The notes under the pieces are model-generated. The model worked only from the letters and a program-made list of their open reading frames with translations, was not told the DNA's origin and made no database searches. From Mangifera indica (lineage: Eukaryota; Streptophyta; Magnoliopsida; Sapindales; Anacardiaceae), in the NCBI RefSeq assembly GCF_011075055.1, contig NC_058146.1, positions 8,184,001-8,248,000 on the forward strand: a stretch of 64,000 nt of DNA, read 5' to 3'. The translations under genes and the position numbers were made by a program. Shown piece after piece: positions 24,877 to 37,379 of this stretch (within the stretch, counting starts at the first letter, position 1; every line of letters begins with the position of its first letter).

Positions 24877-24880
24877 TGTT

Positions 24881-27583
24881 CTGCAACCTGGAAGCAAATT
24901 TCATCAATGAACTAATTTGCATATATAGAGAACCAATTAACCAAAATTTGTTATTCTTTCCACGGGTCTGAGTTGTGTAAATTATATAAAAAACTTCATC
25001 ATCCTAGACTTTGGGAATATGAATGGAAATTTAATTTATTATCAGTTTCGTTTAGAATAAACAATAGCTTAAAATATTAAACATCACATTAAATGCAAAA
25101 GATGAAGGGTGACGAAAAGTATTTAAAAAAGAAAAAATATTGCGAGGACTGTTCTAAGCAAAAGGTGTGATATAATCACTAGTGTCATGTAAGACTGAAA
25201 TCAACGCGGAATTAGGTGAGATAAACCGTGTAAAGTGCACTCATACAAGTTGTGAGGTGGTGACCTTTTCCTTACGATATTTGTATGGTCAGCCATTCAT
25301 GTTTAAGCATCTACAATGGAATATCTTCTACCAACAAAACAAATATAAAATTTTAACTTGTGATTACGACTCAAATCAATAAATCTTAACCGTACATAAA
25401 CAAAATATAAAAAATATCATAAACCCAAATGGACACATGCATGTGCACTTGCACACAAGGGTTTGCAAAAAGTTTTAATATGTAAATTCAAACTTGTAAG
25501 TCTTAGACACTTGTCCCAACCTCCCCACTGATGGAACTAGCCGCCTGCATAAAAAACTAAACCTCCTAATTTTTTGTTAAAATATTATTAAAGTTTATTA
25601 ATGTATTTAATCAAGCTTTCGGCGCCTCTTTTAGAAAATATCCGAGAGACCCCTGTGCAAATATCATAGGCCCATCATAGAAACAAATGGTCCTTTATAC
25701 ACCTATAATTGACTAGTCACACACGTAGTCACATATTTTCCTCCACGATTTGAAGGGTCCTCGGACACACTTTTCCTTTATCTTACATTTATCAATCATA
25801 AATATTAAAAAGTCATTCATGAAAATGACAATTCATAATTTATCTTACCAAACAAATATTTTCCCACGAGTCTTTTTTGTTAATTAATTAAAGTCTTGCT
25901 AAGATATTAGATACTTGCGGGGCCATCTAACTAAGACAAGTCACTTATTAAATGACATTAGTACCACTGAAAAAAATTGCTAATTTTTATTTTTTTAAGT
26001 TTAGAAAAAAAATCAAACTTGCACTTTTTACCAACTTTTGTTAACGAACTTCGTTAAGTGAAAATGTAAATATATTTTTTTACATAAAATTTTAAACTCT
26101 ATTTTTCATTTTGAAAACAATATATGTTATGGTGAACAATAATTAAAAAAATTAAATTTTCATGAAAAGTTTTAGATTTTTTTAAAATCACAAAAACTTT
26201 AAACTTTAAAAGTGTTTTTGAAATTTTTAAAACTTCAATATACTTTTTAATAATTTAAAAATGATAATTATAACCTCAAAAATCTGAACAAATCACAATA
26301 ATTTAAGATTGGTTAGAGTTTTAATATTTTTTATGATTTAAGTGATAAATTTTTTATCAGAATAAGGTATATTGTTAATTCAATATTTAAGTATTAATGA
26401 TAATTTCTCAATAAAAGAATAAAACAATCATTTCTAAGGAATTCAAACAAAAATCACAATCAAATATGAATGTTGCGTAAAAATTTGAACTTTTGAAACA
26501 TACAATGTAAAAATCTGTTATTTCATCCAACCTGGCCACAAAAGTAATGATTTATGGATAAAAGGAGCCCAAAATGAAATATAGGAGTTCAATATTAAAA
26601 TTAAGATATAACAAAGTGAATAAAAATATTAATAAAGTTTAGAGGATTATTATAAAATATTAAAAAAAATTAATACTGATATAAAATAAAAAATATTCAA
26701 GATCAAAGAGTATCGATGTACCTACCAAACTGGCCCTTACGGATCAAGATCTAAGTTTGTAATGTCAATAATAACATGCGGCAGTGGCGTATTTCTTCGA
26801 ATACCAATTATAGTATTAATACTAATAATCTTCCAACCCTACAATCTTGACCTCGGTCTGGCGGCTAAGGCTTGAACCAGGTACAATTTGTATAGTAACA
26901 ATCATTTGACCTCAACTATATTGATAAGACCATTAACTACACCAACCAAACTATTTACATATCTTTGATGATTTTTAATTTTTAATTACATAATTATGAA
27001 ATGGTATATTATTATTTATATATAAAAATTATACATATAACACTATTTTAATTTTACATTCTTGTTCTTTCACTTATTTTTCATGGAGAAGATATGTGTA
27101 TAAATTTATATATTTATAAATATAAATTTTGCTTAAACGATTCAAGTACTTATATAGATAAATATAGATTGAACTTTAAAATACCTTAAAAAAAGACTAC
27201 ATAGATTTCAAAGTCGGACAAAACAGCGTACTTAATTAGCTTAATCAAGACTCCATTCCATTTTTAGTTTTCTTTAAAAAATTAAATATTAATCAACAAA
27301 ACATTCCGTCGGATCCTTTTTTTTTTCAAAGAAAAAATTTCAAAATGAAAATCTCAAACGAAACTAAAGATGCAGAAACAACGCTCAGATCCGCCATTTC
27401 GAAAGTAAAACAAACCAGATAAGGGGAAATCTCAGCTACATTGCATCGGAAACAATATCAACAGATCAAATCTCGGAGCTCAAAGCGAGCTCTATTGTTC
27501 CGAAACGTTTTAGTATGGCAATTCAAACTGAAAGACGATCTTAAAGCACAGATCTAACGATGAAGAGCTTTTTATACGCGTAC
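24881..27583 (-). other. FAD2 5'-UTR intron (2.7 kb)
   Basis: Plant FAD2 genes carry one large intron in the 5' leader just before the ATG. Here the acceptor TTGCAG precedes AACAATGGG (exon starts at 24880), and the donor CAG|GTACGCG is at 27584/27583. The size of 2,703 bp is on the long side but reasonable. The intron has no coding content. It holds AT-rich spacer, a possible SINE (26830-26945) and a MITE copy (26965-27050). Such introns are known to boost FAD2 expression; that role here is inference. Confidence 0.8.
26830..26945 (-). mobile_element. Possible tRNA-derived SINE in the FAD2 leader intron
   Basis: On the minus strand, TAGTTAATGG (26939-26930) fits a pol III A box and GGTTCAAGCC (26878-26869) fits a B box. 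The text that follows (ccgccagaccgaggtcaaga) is of a kind seen dispersed in plant genomes. The spacing between boxes (51 bp) is longer than usual, and no target duplication was found, so this is tentative. Confidence 0.3.
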
Positions 27584-27655
27584 CTGAAGGAGATGACTGC
27601 GGCTAGTGACTCCGAAACGCTCTCTCTAACTCTGGCGGCGGCTATGGAGATTGTG
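27584..27655 (-). other. FAD2 first (non-coding) exon
   Basis: Inferred leader exon between the probable start site (about 27655) and the intron donor at 27584. The minus-strand text CAGAGTTAGAGAGAGCG lies inside it. Only the donor end is well supported; the 5' end is estimated from the TATA position. Confidence 0.6.
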
Positions 27656-27684
27656 TTGGTGGTCGTTCGGTTGAATGGCCTTCG

Positions 27685-27692
27685 CTATTTAA
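27685..27692 (-). promoter_or_regulatory. Probable TATA box of FAD2
   Basis: On the minus strand the text is CTTAAATAGC, about 100 bp upstream of the leader-intron donor and about 30 bp above the estimated start site. Confidence 0.5.
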
Positions 27693-28079
27693 GCACAGGG
27701 ATTCACTCTTCCGGTGGGGACCACGTCTTGTCAACATGTTCGTTGGATTTTTCCGATAGATGTGGTGGCCTCAGATCAGTGGATGCTGATCCTTTCAATT
27801 TATTTATTCCAATTTCTTTTTCTCTTTATGGAATATTTTATAGTCTATTTTAAACCGTGTTATCTTGGATCCTGTCCGTCCGTTCTAGATCTCCTGTGTT
27901 TTAAGAAACATTTTAACGGTCAAGACCTGACTATCGGTTTAAAATATCTCGCAGTGTATCCCGTGAGTGGCAGAACGCGGACTTTTTTTTTAATTACCGC
28001 TTTTATCGTTACGGAATACCCTGACTGCCCCTAGTATTTATATTAATTACACCGACCCACAAGAGTTTACCGAGTACTG

Positions 28080-28478
28080 ATGGCAATAAATTCAAGTTGT
28101 AGGGATTATAATAACTTACAATTTTGATTCTTAGATGATTTAAGGTAATTAAAAATTATTTTAGTCATATTTAAGGTAATTTTATTTTAGATATTAAAAT
28201 ATTATTATAATAATTTTAATTTTATTATAATTATGTTTTTATTTATTAATTTTTAAAATAAAAATATTCTTATTTTTGATAAAAAATAATATAAAATATT
28301 TTAGAATAATTATATTTATTAATTTTTAAATAATATTATATATTAATATTATTTTATTACATTCAACCAAACACAATAATTATTTATATTTATTCAATTT
28401 TATTAGATATAATAACAGGTAATATATTTTTGTAGTAATTTTTTGTTTTTGGTAATAAATAATTACCTAAATCAAATG
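28080..28478. repeat. AT-rich MITE-like block
   Basis: Shares aacacaataattatttata-type text with the defined element immediately right of it (28487-28948) and with 28990-29200, 5690-6060 and 48900-49210. No ends could be fixed; it is probably an adjacent, older copy of the same hAT-MITE family. Confidence 0.4.
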
Positions 28479-28486
28479 CCCCTAAG

Positions 28487-28948
28487 GGGCTGTTTGGTTG
28501 GAGTATTTTAAAGATTATCTTGATAATCTATCTTTTATTACTTACATTACTTTGTTTGGTTTGTCAGTAATAGTAATCTTTTATTACCAATGTTGACGTG
28601 GTACGTAATACAAGTAGTAATCTGATTATCATATTTACCTTAGGTATTAAAATATTACCAAGGTAATCTTAATTTTATTATAATTTATTAATTTTCTAAA
28701 ACAAAAATAAATTTATTTTAAATTAATATAATAAATAATATAAAAAATATTTAAAAATAATTATATTTAAGGGCATTTAAATAAAATAATTTACTAGTAT
28801 TTTTTTATTATTGTTAATCAAACACATTAATTATTTATATCATCAATTTTTACCAAAATTTATCATTTATACCCAATAATCTTCTCAGTAATCTATTTTC
28901 AAGATAATCTCCCTATTTTGGTAATAAAACATTACCCAAACCAAACCC
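28487..28948. mobile_element. hAT-type MITE (462 bp)
   Basis: Starts GGGCTGTTTGGTTGGAG and ends as the inverse of GGGTTTGGTTTGGG, the well-known form of plant hAT MITE termini. The flanks CCCCTAAG (28479-28486) and CTCCTAAG (28949-28956) form an 8-bp target duplication with one mismatch. The interior is AT-rich with no ORF. Confidence 0.65.
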
Positions 28949-28956
28949 CTCCTAAG

Positions 28957-30180
28957 AGTATTTAAATATTACTTTGATAATTTTCTTTTTATTATTGACA
29001 CTATTTTAGTCAATTCTGTTAAAATTTTATTTTTACTTATTAATTTTTTAAGAAAAAAATACTTTCATTTTTAATTAATATAAGTAATATGAAAAATATT
29101 TTAAAATAATTATACCAAAGATATTTAATTGTTACATATAATCAAATACAATAATTATTTATATGTACTAATTTTTTTAAATATCCAACAATTTTTGTAT
29201 GTAATATATCTTTTTTTAATAGAAGATTTTTCAGGCCAAATGCATCTATATTTGTCACAAACCATCAAACACATTACAAATTATCAGATATCTACCACCT
29301 AGTAACACTTAAATCATTGAATTGTAATAGAATGATGACTGAAAATTCAAAATTAATGTCCAAATTTTAAGTAAATAATTAAGTTGATATATCCTAATTA
29401 TCATACTTAAAACAACTTTATTTTCGAATCGTGTATTGAAAATAAAGGTGTGCATGATTCAGTTTGATCTAATTTAGGAAAATTTTCAAATCAAACTTTA
29501 AAAAATGAAAGTTTGACTAAATCTCAAACTAAACAAAACAAATTTCGTGCTTCAAATCAAATTAAACCAAAAATGATAAAAATTGGTTTGGTCTGATTTG
29601 GATTACGGTTTAGACATAAAAATAAAATATATTATTATCAAATAATGGTATGTTACCAATTTCAACACTTTATTCCTCTATAAATCTATAAAGTTCCTTG
29701 AATTTCAGTTATCATTAGTGTCATCACTATCTCAAGACTTGTGCACTAAGAATTAAAATATGCATTATTGTCTACATAAGTACATGTGTTGCTATTTGTG
29801 AACAAATAAAGTGAAATGCTTGTCAATATATGTGATGGTAAATTTTAAAATCGTGATTAGCAGGATATAGTTTTATATTCAATTTCGATTAATATGTTGT
29901 TATTAATTAAGAAAGAACATAGGGATGTGTTTCATTTCATTCTAACCATATAATTATACCAAACCGTTTTAAAATTATGGTTTGGTTTATAAAACAGTTC
30001 AGTTTGGATGACAAATGATTTAGTGTATAGATCATAGTCTTTGAGACACAACTCCAAAACAATGTGCGTATATAAGTAAAACTCATAATAAATTGAACCA
30101 TGTTCATCAAGGTTTGATTTGTCCATTTAGATACACTAATATGTATGTCGTAGTGTATTAGGAGGAGTAAGTTACGATAC
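28957..30180. repeat. AT-rich repeats, no gene
   Basis: Contains another AT-rich MITE-like block (28990-29200) and a block at about 29440-30000 with inverted tttggtttggtttataaaac-type text similar to 16340-17310. No coding domain was recognised. Confidence 0.4.
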
Positions 30181-30189
30181 TTTCCCCTG

Positions 30190-30535
30190 TTCCTTTAGTT
30201 ATTCTTTTAATTATACTCTCAAGAATTTTCTTCTTTAATCGAATTAAAGATTTAAGAACCCTTGCCCAACCGATTCTCTACTTCATTATTAAATTCTTTG
30301 AATTTATCAAAGGATTCAGACTTGTGTCTCATAAGAAACACATAATCATAATTGCTGATATCAATAATAAATGTAATGAAGTCAAAATAGCCACCTTTGA
30401 CCTATAATGTTAAAAGTTATTATACATCATTATGGATGATGCTCAATATTTTTGTTGCCCTATCATTGTATCTAGTAAAAGGTGACTTATGTTCATCTTG
30501 CCTAAAAGATATGACTCGTATTCATCAAATGATTG
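30190..30535 (-). pseudogene. Ty1/copia integrase relic
   Basis: Minus-strand reading gives QSFDEYESYLLGKMNISHLL (end of the GAG-pre-integrase zinc region: ESYLLGKM, family usually CESCLLGKMT). After a frame change come FITFIIDISNYDYVFLMRHK and SESFDKFKEFNNEVENRLGK, the start of the integrase core (family FITFIDDYSRYGYVYLM). The first catalytic Asp region (IDD) reads IID, and a stop follows GKGS. It is an old, inactive fragment of about 110 codons; the rest of the element was not found. Confidence 0.75.
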
Positions 30536-30539
30536 GATA

Positions 30540-32940
30540 TCAAATGGATTTCAAAACTCTCCATTTGAAGCTTTGAAATGTAGGTTGGGTTCACATGGTT
30601 GCGTTTTCAAAGACGTATAACCATGGATGAAACCATGCATGCCTGTATGTCCCTTCATGAATTGGAAATGAATTTTGAATAAGATGAATAGTAGAACATA
30701 GGCAACATAAGCCCATATGTCGAATAGTGTATGCCCCATGTGCCTTCAAAGGGATGACCATATATGTAACCCTTGAAGAGGTAAACTCGTACATATGGAC
30801 AATGTACACCTGTACCTCGTAGAATATGAGATATACACTTGGGACTTGACCTGAGAGTGATCGTGCATTCGCCTAATGATACGTATGCATGTACGTGACC
30901 ACATGTACACCTATGCATTGAAGAAAAAGTATAAATGTGACTTGGTTATATAGATTTGTACCTAGAATAAATTGGGATGATTCATGTATAAGATTTAAAG
31001 GTTTTTGAAGTACCTAGAGGTATCTAAAGGAATAAATAAATATGATCAAGATGAACCCATGTAGAGATATAATGGACTAGATAAAAGTTTGATGGAGTTA
31101 TGAGAGATTGGGTATAGATAGGGATTAATTATCTTAGAAAGATATGAGATGAGATGATACTCATGGGACATAGATAAAAAGACTATAGGTTGCTTAAGAG
31201 AGTACTCATGATCTAGGCAACCTATAGATAAGGTGAAATTTGTCGATTTGTGTCCTTGGATTAAAAGATATTTGTTAGGACTGTATGCCTTTCGATAGGC
31301 TATGACTTACTAAGACATAAAGAGTCCAACGATTTAGGTTTATAGATTAACAAGCCAAGACCGTGAGTTTATTAATTGGTAATGGGATTAGACAACCAAG
31401 ACTAGAGATAGAGTATAAAAAGTGGTAATTAGAATTGGTACGTTGATTCCTTTAGATTCAATTAGGATTCCAACAACCTCGGATTGAGATAGAGAAAACA
31501 TGGATTAGTAAAGGAATAAGGGTAGATTTGATTGAGATATATAAGATAGATCATTCTTGCTTACTTAATATTTTTTACACATTCCCCTCCTTTGCATTTT
31601 GTAGGTAACATGATTAGAAATGACAATAGTGAGACAACGAATCAATGATGAAACAACATGCAAATGATAGACTTATTGGTGTTAGATAACTATGATTTTG
31701 AGATTATGATTTATGATTGATAGAGACTTGATTATGATTCTAGTACATAGATCATTGATTTTGAGATTTATTATGCTTAAAGATGATTTACAAGGTTTTT
31801 ATTTTATTAATAAAGACTTATGAGGCTATTTAGTTATTATACAAATAGGTGAATTATGCATGCTTTGATTTAGATTAACTGATTTAAATTGAGAACATCA
31901 TTTATGCATAATAGATAGTAGCACTTTCCCTTGAAGTATATGATATTTGGGATAAGGTGTTACAATAACTATCGTTTATTTATTACTTACAAAACATGAG
32001 GAAAGAGATGAATGCTAAACACTCCATAAGTAGACGACCACTAAGAACCTTTCTTTTATTTCTATTTCTTTACCTTTTCTTTATCTTGTCACTTTACATC
32101 TCTTATCTCAGAAATTTGATATAATTTGCTATCTTTAACTATGATGACATGATATATTGCATATTGTAAATCATTTTTTAACTCGTGAAAACATTTTTAT
32201 AATACAGTTAAAAATTGTAATTGTCCTTGTCAGTTGAACGAGACTAAAGTAAGGAGTTGATACCTTAGCCATGGGAGCAATATAAATATGTGCAATCTCT
32301 TTCTTCATGCACAAGACTAATGGATTGCTAGAATTCCTGTCACTCTACTATGATTGTGCCTTAGTACATGTGTGTGCATGAAGGAATTCACAAGCACCCT
32401 AACGTAACAAACTTTATGAAAACATATTGTAATCTTAGAAGAAAAACATATACAATTTGTTTCATGGAGTATCATAAATCATTTATAACTCATGGGATCA
32501 CGCCTTGCATGTGCATAACTATAGGACCAAGTTCTTTATAAAACTCGATTTTCTCATACTCACTTAGAAAACATGCATATGAATATAGCTAACTCATCTT
32601 ATGTTAGATCTCTGTGTATGGTTTTAAGCAAATCATGTCTATGCCCAAGCCAACATCAATCAAACTCATGACATGTTCTTTGCTTTAATATAATTCTTAT
32701 GCATAAGTCATCATTTCATACTTTCTTATGACTTTTATGTTCATTTCTCCTATATATATGAAATGATTGTTTCTATCATTGGAGTAGATGTCCCATCATG
32801 ATATTTACTGATTGAATTATTGTTTGGAAATGCCTTTTTGTTTTTGGAATGAGTATTCATTTGTGTTTAACTCCAAAAATCTATAGTTTAATTGACTTTT
32901 CCTACATTCATTTACCTGTATGAAAAACTTATCCATTGTA
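30540..32940. other. Intergenic DNA, no recognisable gene
   Basis: Overlapping minus-strand frames at 30551-30918 have odd Cys/His/Tyr-rich composition and no domain. About 31260-31640 has retroelement-LTR-like wording, including tgcattttgtaggtaacatg (compare ttcatgattgtaggtacaag in the solo LTR near 61715). No terminal pair was found, so no element is called. Confidence 0.3.
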
Positions 32941-32948
32941 TTCATATG

Positions 32949-33094
32949 TCACTATGGCAGAAACAATATTTAGAAGCATTTTTTTAATGAATTTTAATGA
33001 CACTTATAAATGTCACTAATATTTTTTCCAATATATTGACAAATACCGTTGAATTATATGTCGTTATAAGTTTTAGTGACTATTATTTGTAGTG
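32949..33094. mobile_element. Possible CACTA-derived MITE (146 bp)
   Basis: Begins CACTATGGCAGAAACAATAT and ends TATTATTTGTAGTG, an inverted CACTA/TAGTG pair, with internal ATGACACTTATAAATGTCAC typical of small CACTA derivatives. The 3-bp flanks (tgt, ttg) do not match, so confidence is limited. Confidence 0.4.
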
Positions 33095-33472
33095 TTGGTA
33101 TATATGCAAAATAATTACCAATAAAAGTTTAACAATATTGTGACAGTGAAATATGGCATATAAAATTTTCATTGAATTTAATTTTTTTTCTTTCTAAAAG
33201 TTTGCTAAAATACAATTTAAAGTCATTTAAGATTGTCATTATAAAGTAGCCATCACATTGTATACCAAAATTTACAATTATTGCTAAAGAGTAATTATCA
33301 CATAAGGACATTTGTAATTATTGTTACAGAATAATAAATATTATAATTATAAATGCCACAAAAGTTTTTTAAAAAAATCAACAAATTAATGTTCGTAAAA
33401 GAATTTTTCTTGTCAATAATAGTCTTTTTTATGTCATTTTTAATTATTGTTGAAAACTTGAAATGTAAGGGC

Positions 33473-33475
<3 letters not shown>

Positions 33476-33522
<47 letters not shown>

Positions 33523-33530
33523 AATATATA
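33476..33530. repeat. (TA)n microsatellite
   Basis: About 34 bp of pure TA followed by an imperfect TATATA/TTTATATA stretch. Confidence 0.9.
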
Positions 33531-34149
33531 AAACAATGAATGTCTTGATTTATATTTCAACATTTTAATGAGATACTAAAATTTAAACTCTTGCCACGAT
33601 ATTTTGTTTTTAAAATTTAAAAATATAAATAATTACAATATAGTTAGTCATAAAATTTCATGTTAATAGTTAAATGGGTTATTACATTAAATGTCTTAAT
33701 GTATTCAAAACTAAATAAAAATGTTCAAAATTTTTCATAGAAAATAACGTCAATGCAAATAATAGATCAAATATATTTTTTAAATCAAGGAAGAAAATTT
33801 CTAATAACATGAAAAAATACTTAAATCTATGTTTATCGTATGTTTATATATTTATCATGGTTATGGAATTAACACACTCTAGATTATAGCAATAATCAGG
33901 TAAAAGTATAAATGATTCTTCTCATAAGCCTTTTCAGTGAATTTAAAACTCAATTTCTTATCCATCAGACTTGTGAATATGAAATGTTAATTTATATCTG
34001 TCGATAATGATCTCTTTAGGCCAATAAATTCAATAAATCAACACAACCTTTGACCTCATTAATTGACAAAAGCCTAAACCCTACCTTGTCTGTGATGTGA
34101 CATTATCTTATCAACTGAATATGTGTTGGTTGGATTCATTTTACTAATT

Positions 34150-35000
34150 GGAAAGACTTAACTGGATTTGACTTTGCTTCTCATTAGATACCATTGATAT
34201 TTTTCATCATAACACTTAATCTTCTAACGTTCTGTGTCAAACTTAAGCACTCTATATTGAAATTCATTCTCTAGGGCAAATTGGTCCACAACATCTTTCA
34301 GGTGTTGTTTGTCATGAAATATGTCACCAAGTTTTACAGTATTTCCCTCTCGGATCAATCCTGTACCACTTGATAATGTTGAAGACTGTGGAGGAAAATC
34401 AAGAAGCCATTTAAACAAATCAGTGAAAACATTCTAAAAAAACGGTCCTAAATAATTTTTGCCACCCATAATAGGATCTTCAAGCTATAAACTATTTATA
34501 TCACAGGTAACATGTGACATATCCTCAGACTCTACCTCATCAAGAGAACTATCACTCATCTCATTCCCCTTAAAGTCACCCTAATCCGAAACTCTCTCTT
34601 TGTCTCCACAAGCCCATTCATTAGTAATATAGAATGCATCATTATTAAAATCAATCAAGCCTTCCTAATCAAATTCTTTTTTCACTTCACCAATTTCTTC
34701 ATTTTCTTGTCTTTCGATCGGGGTACATGTAACAAAAATAAGAATACATTCCTTGAAGTATTGAGACATGTCAATAAGACCTTAGACATTTTTATCATTT
34801 TCGATCTTTGCAGGGTAGTCGAACTCAATTCTTTTTGGTTTTATACATAGTTGAATGTAAATTCTGACTGAATCAATACTACAATGTTCACTCAAAAGTT
34901 GGATAAATCCTTCAAGTGTTATTCCAGAGAGAATTTTAACCAATTTTTTACAATCTCCAACATACTTCATTGTGTTCTCATCTCATTGGATCTATTCTCC
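34150..35000 (-). pseudogene. MuDR-type transposase N-terminal relic (separate family)
   Basis: In-frame pieces on the minus strand: a hydrophilic leader (34970-34782), an acidic middle with several stops (SSLDEVESEDMSHV), then VKLGDIFHDKQHLKDVVDQF (about 34335-34276), continuing ALENEFQYRVLKFDTER and, after a stop, KIKCYDEKYQWYLMRS. That last order is the MuDR DNA-binding (DBD_Tnp_Mut) domain with its conserved Cys/Trp. There is no MULE catalytic domain or SWIM finger nearby. It differs from the transposase at 40905, so it represents another Mutator lineage, inactive here. Confidence 0.65.
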
Positions 35001-35154
35001 TTGAAAACGAATAAAAACATAACTAGCTATTTTAATTATCAATCTTATAATGAAGAATTTTGGGGAAAAATTAAACATTTATAGGAAAAAAAATCTGTAA
35101 TAACTATTTATTGATATATATGTCACCTCTAATTTCTTAAATGTCTCTATCTAT

Positions 35155-35850
35155 TTCTAACATTTCATTTAAAACCGTCTTACAATGTTTAATATCAAAA
35201 TACCCTCATATTTTTCTCATATTTCTTTAACCCCCTATAATTATATAACATTTCATTTAACACCTTCATATGTTGCTTGTATTGAAATACATCTATCTAC
35301 TCTTAACATTTCATTTAAAACTGTCTTACAATATTTAAAATCAAAATACTCACATATTTTTTTAACATTTCATTGAACCTCCTATAATTGTTTAACATTT
35401 CATATAACACTCTTATATGTTATTTTGTATTGAAATACATCTTTCTACTCCTAACATTTCATTTAAAACCGTCTTACAATGTTTAATATCAAAATGCCTC
35501 TCATACTTTTCTAATATTTTATTGAACCCTTATAATTATCTAACATTTCATTTAACACCCTCACATGTTGTCTTGCATCGAAATGCACCTATCTAATTCT
35601 AATTTTTAATTTAAAACATTCTTACAATGTTTAATATCAAAATGTCCCCCATATTTTTCTAACATTTCATTTAATCCTTTATAATTATCTAATATTTCAT
35701 TTAACATTCTCATATGTTGTTTTGTATCGAAATACTTCTATCTATATATTTCATTTAAAACCTTTATACATTGTTTAATATCAAAATGACCCCCATCTTT
35801 TTCTAAGATTTTGTTTAACCTCTCAATTATTATCAAATATCCAAATACCC
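35155..35850. repeat. Tandem repeat, about five units of about 147 bp
   Basis: Each unit reads approximately: taacatttcatttaaaac, then gtcttacaatgtttaatatc, then cccccatatttttctaacat, then tgttttgtatcgaaatac. The anchor gtcttac or its variant occurs at 35177, 35323, 35471, 35619 and about 35763, giving spacings of 144-148 bp. Units differ by roughly 10-20 percent by eye. The array lies directly upstream of the minus-strand MuDR relic and may be part of that element's subterminal region. Confidence 0.85.
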
Positions 35851-35879
35851 CTATTACATAACATACGAACTAGATTCAA

Positions 35880-37090
35880 CAAATAAAATTAAGTTTTGAG
35901 TTAGGTTTGCATAAATATTTTTTTCTTATTAATTGATTTCTTTCGATTTGAATTCAAATATATGAATTTTTTTCTTTTGAATGACCTTACAGTATCAAAT
36001 ATTGAGTAAAAATAAGAGTGAGAGTGAGAGTGAATGTGAGTGTGAGTGTTTGAATGATATGATAAATGTATTTAAGTGAAGAGTTTATATAGAAGTGATG
36101 AAGAATAGTTTTAGTATTTTAAAAAATATTTATGGCATTTTTATTGGGAAGTTTAAAAAGTGCGCATTTTTGCTTAAAGTGGGGGTAAAATGGACATTTA
36201 TTTTAATTTCCCGCAAAAATATCCCAATCACGTAAAAGGATTAAAATACCTTTTTATATGATTTTGCCAGACTTTTCTCTTGCTGTGAACTGTACATTGC
36301 TGTGAACGGTCAACAATACGACAGGAAAAAATCAGTGTTCACTTCACGTGAAACAGTGATTTTTGTTAGAGTGTTCACATTTAGTAAACCGCATATCATA
36401 AAAAAATCATTGTTTTCACATTAAGTGAACAGATTTTTTGGGATGCATTGTTCGCTTGCGGTGAGCACTACATTACAAAAAAGTCATTCCTCACGTGAAT
36501 TTAATGTTACTTTGATGCATGTGAACAATATCTCGCAAATTTTAGTGTTCACTCACGAGGCATTGTTTATCACGAATTTAATTTCTAGAAATTAAATTAA
36601 TTATCCAAAAATAACATGTCCAAAATAACAATAGTCAAACCTATACCTACTTTAACAAAAAACTGTTAAACAAAATTCAAAACATTAAAAAATTAACTCA
36701 TCTAATTAATTGCATAAATTTAAAAACTCTAATCTAAATAATATAGGACATTTTTGCTTTAGGTATATAAATTTAGGCCATTTAATTTAATTTCCCTAAA
36801 TAAAATATACAAACTTGATTTAATAGGTAAATTAAGTCCCTAAATAAAATATTTTATCATTACGAACCAATTTTTTTCTGATTTGAACTCAAAAACATAA
36901 ATATTTTTTGGTTAGATATTAAGTAAAACTAAAAATTTGAATAGAATGAGGAGGATATGAGGAGGAAAATTTATATAAAGGTGGTGAAATATATTTTTGA
37001 TATTTTAAAAAAAATTGAAACATTTTACTTTAGTCCTTTGGGAACATTTTTTCTTAATCCATTAAAAGGGGGTATTTAATTTAACATCCC
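35880..37090. repeat. Diverged direct repeats flanking a GTTCAC-rich segment
   Basis: About 35885-36200 and 36840-37080 share order and wording (a gatttgaattcaaa/gatttgaactcaaa start, a GAG-rich purine stretch, then tttatatagaagtgatgaa / tttatataaaggtggtgaaa and a ttttaaaaaa end). Between them (36280-36570) are many short GTTCAC/GTGAAC motifs, with direct and inverted arrangement around tcacttcacgtgaa. No ORF is seen; probably the ends and middle of a decayed transposon. Confidence 0.45.
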
Positions 37091-37379
37091 CAATTAAATA
37101 TTGTTATTATAAATATGAAAATTTCAAGACTAGGAAAAAAAAGAAAAGAGAATAGAAATTGGGTGTCGTGACTAATTGTGATTTGTCAAGTGCAATCGGG
37201 CTTAAGCTAAATTAAAACGGTTTTCACAAGTATCACAACTCTTTATTAAATTTCAAGTAAAGAAAACGACAAAAACACAAAAAATACTTTCGATAGGAGA
37301 ATACAAAACAACCTTCTCCTCCCTTAAAAGGCAATGTCAAATGTAAAGCCCCATAACCCACTTCACATTCAACACTCTT

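Noticed and set aside
24877..24897. Seven-codon upstream extension of FAD2 (MLPGCRT)
   Set aside because: These codons span the 5'-UTR intron acceptor; FAD2 proteins begin MGAGG.
30551..30918. Three overlapping minus-strand frames with Cys/His/Tyr-rich sequence
   Set aside because: No domain, no splice context, and located between retroelement debris; the spacing of Cys/His does not fit a zinc finger.
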